A stretch of DNA of 64,000 nucleotides from Allacma fusca. Its lineage: Eukaryota > Arthropoda > Collembola > Symphypleona > Sminthuridae. The stretch lies in assembly GCA_947179485.1 (NCBI GenBank), contig OX359247.1:53045131-53109130 (forward strand), given 5' to 3'. A model generated the notes under the pieces. It was not told the DNA's origin. It was given only the letters and a program-made list of their open reading frames with translations, and searched no databases. Each line of letters begins with the position of its first letter. The stretch's first letter is position 1. Shown here in pieces: positions 63,495 through 64,000 of the stretch. The position numbers and the translations under genes were made by a program.

Positions 63495-64000
63495 TCCCAG
63501 GAAACATGTCAATGTGTAGTCGGAAAGTTGAAACCTTGCTCATGTTAAAGTGGAACGGAGGTTTTGGAGACGCACATATGTATGTACATGTACATACATA
63601 ATATATCAACAAACAGGGTTAAATACACCCATGCACAACTAACACGGATTTTTACGTGAACCCAAGTACAAACACACAGAGAGTCAAGCATATTTTTTTT
63701 TTTTCAAAATGAACACATTTACATTCAACCAGCAAAGGGAGAAGAGAGGGACCCATGAATGAATGAAATATTTACGCATTAAATAAACACAAGTGCGTGG
63801 GTATAACTTTGAGAGTGTGTGCGTGTGTGTCGTAGAGTTGAAGGCTGTTCCTTTGCAATCCACTCCGTCCATACATAGATATACATATACTAGATATCTG
63901 TAGATAGATAGACATACACATAGAACAAGTACACAAAAGTACCTCAAAAGATGGTATAACATTTACTATTTACCAACACACACATGCTCTTCTACTCATG

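Larger units (their letters stand above)
61105..64000 (-). other. Probable Pur-alpha intron
   Basis: AT-rich sequence with no exon I can recognise. It contains a long CT run, a CATG repeat, a 17-bp direct repeat (62385-62401 and 62807-62823) and many TACATATGTA-like palindromes. It is assigned to the intron because the terminal exon at 60884-61102 needs an upstream partner on the minus strand. Confidence 0.5.

Noticed and set aside
1-64000. CRISPR arrays, operons, ribosome binding sites, tRNA or rRNA genes
   Set aside because: The sequence is eukaryotic; no regularly spaced repeats, polycistronic layout or tRNA/rRNA-like sequences were recognised by eye. A tRNA scan could not be run.

Overview
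This is a eukaryotic, AT-rich, gene-poor stretch with intron-containing genes, GT-AG splice sites, many CT/GA dinucleotide tracts and DNA-transposon remnants. The proteins that can be read are of arthropod type. The base composition, the CT/GA tracts and the abundant palindromic words of the ACATATGTA type would suit a caligid copepod (sea louse), but that assignment is an inference and was not tested by any search.

Four genes can be supported. (1) A forkhead transcription factor of the FoxD class lies on the + strand in two exons (12881-13022 and 14640-16084). It stands alone in a large non-coding landscape. (2) The nucleoporin Nup160 gene (+, 32525-40982) can be read as 23 exons giving about 1453 residues, close to the usual length of the family. 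One splice junction, between exons 9 and 10, is non-ideal. (3) A calcium-activated nucleotidase/apyrase of the CANT1 family (-, 45092-43125) has six exons, 364 residues and a probable N-terminal signal peptide. It is convergent with Nup160 across a 2.1 kb gap. (4) The last coding exon of a Pur-alpha type single-stranded DNA/RNA-binding protein (-, 61102-60884) is present. The earlier exons were not found here and probably lie beyond the right edge.

Layout. 1-12.9 kb is non-coding, with microsatellites and a 14-bp tandem repeat. 12.9-16.1 kb is FoxD. 16.1-32.5 kb is mostly non-coding, with one possible orphan terminal exon near 24.7-25.0 kb and a probable non-autonomous Helitron near 30.4-31.2 kb. 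32.5-41.0 kb is Nup160, with a small inverted-repeat element in intron 12. 43.1-45.1 kb is the apyrase. 45.1-60.9 kb is non-coding; it holds a decayed Tc1-like transposon with about 224-bp terminal inverted repeats and several short MITE-like elements. 60.9-61.1 kb is the Pur-alpha terminal exon. The remainder to 64 kb is non-coding, probably Pur-alpha intron.

The genes are not functionally linked: there is no operon or cluster logic. The points most worth following are the putatively secreted apyrase, the irregular Nup160 junction, the orphan exon, and the small TA-flanked elements that may be one or more undescribed MITE families. All exon limits were read by eye from splice consensus and frame continuity.
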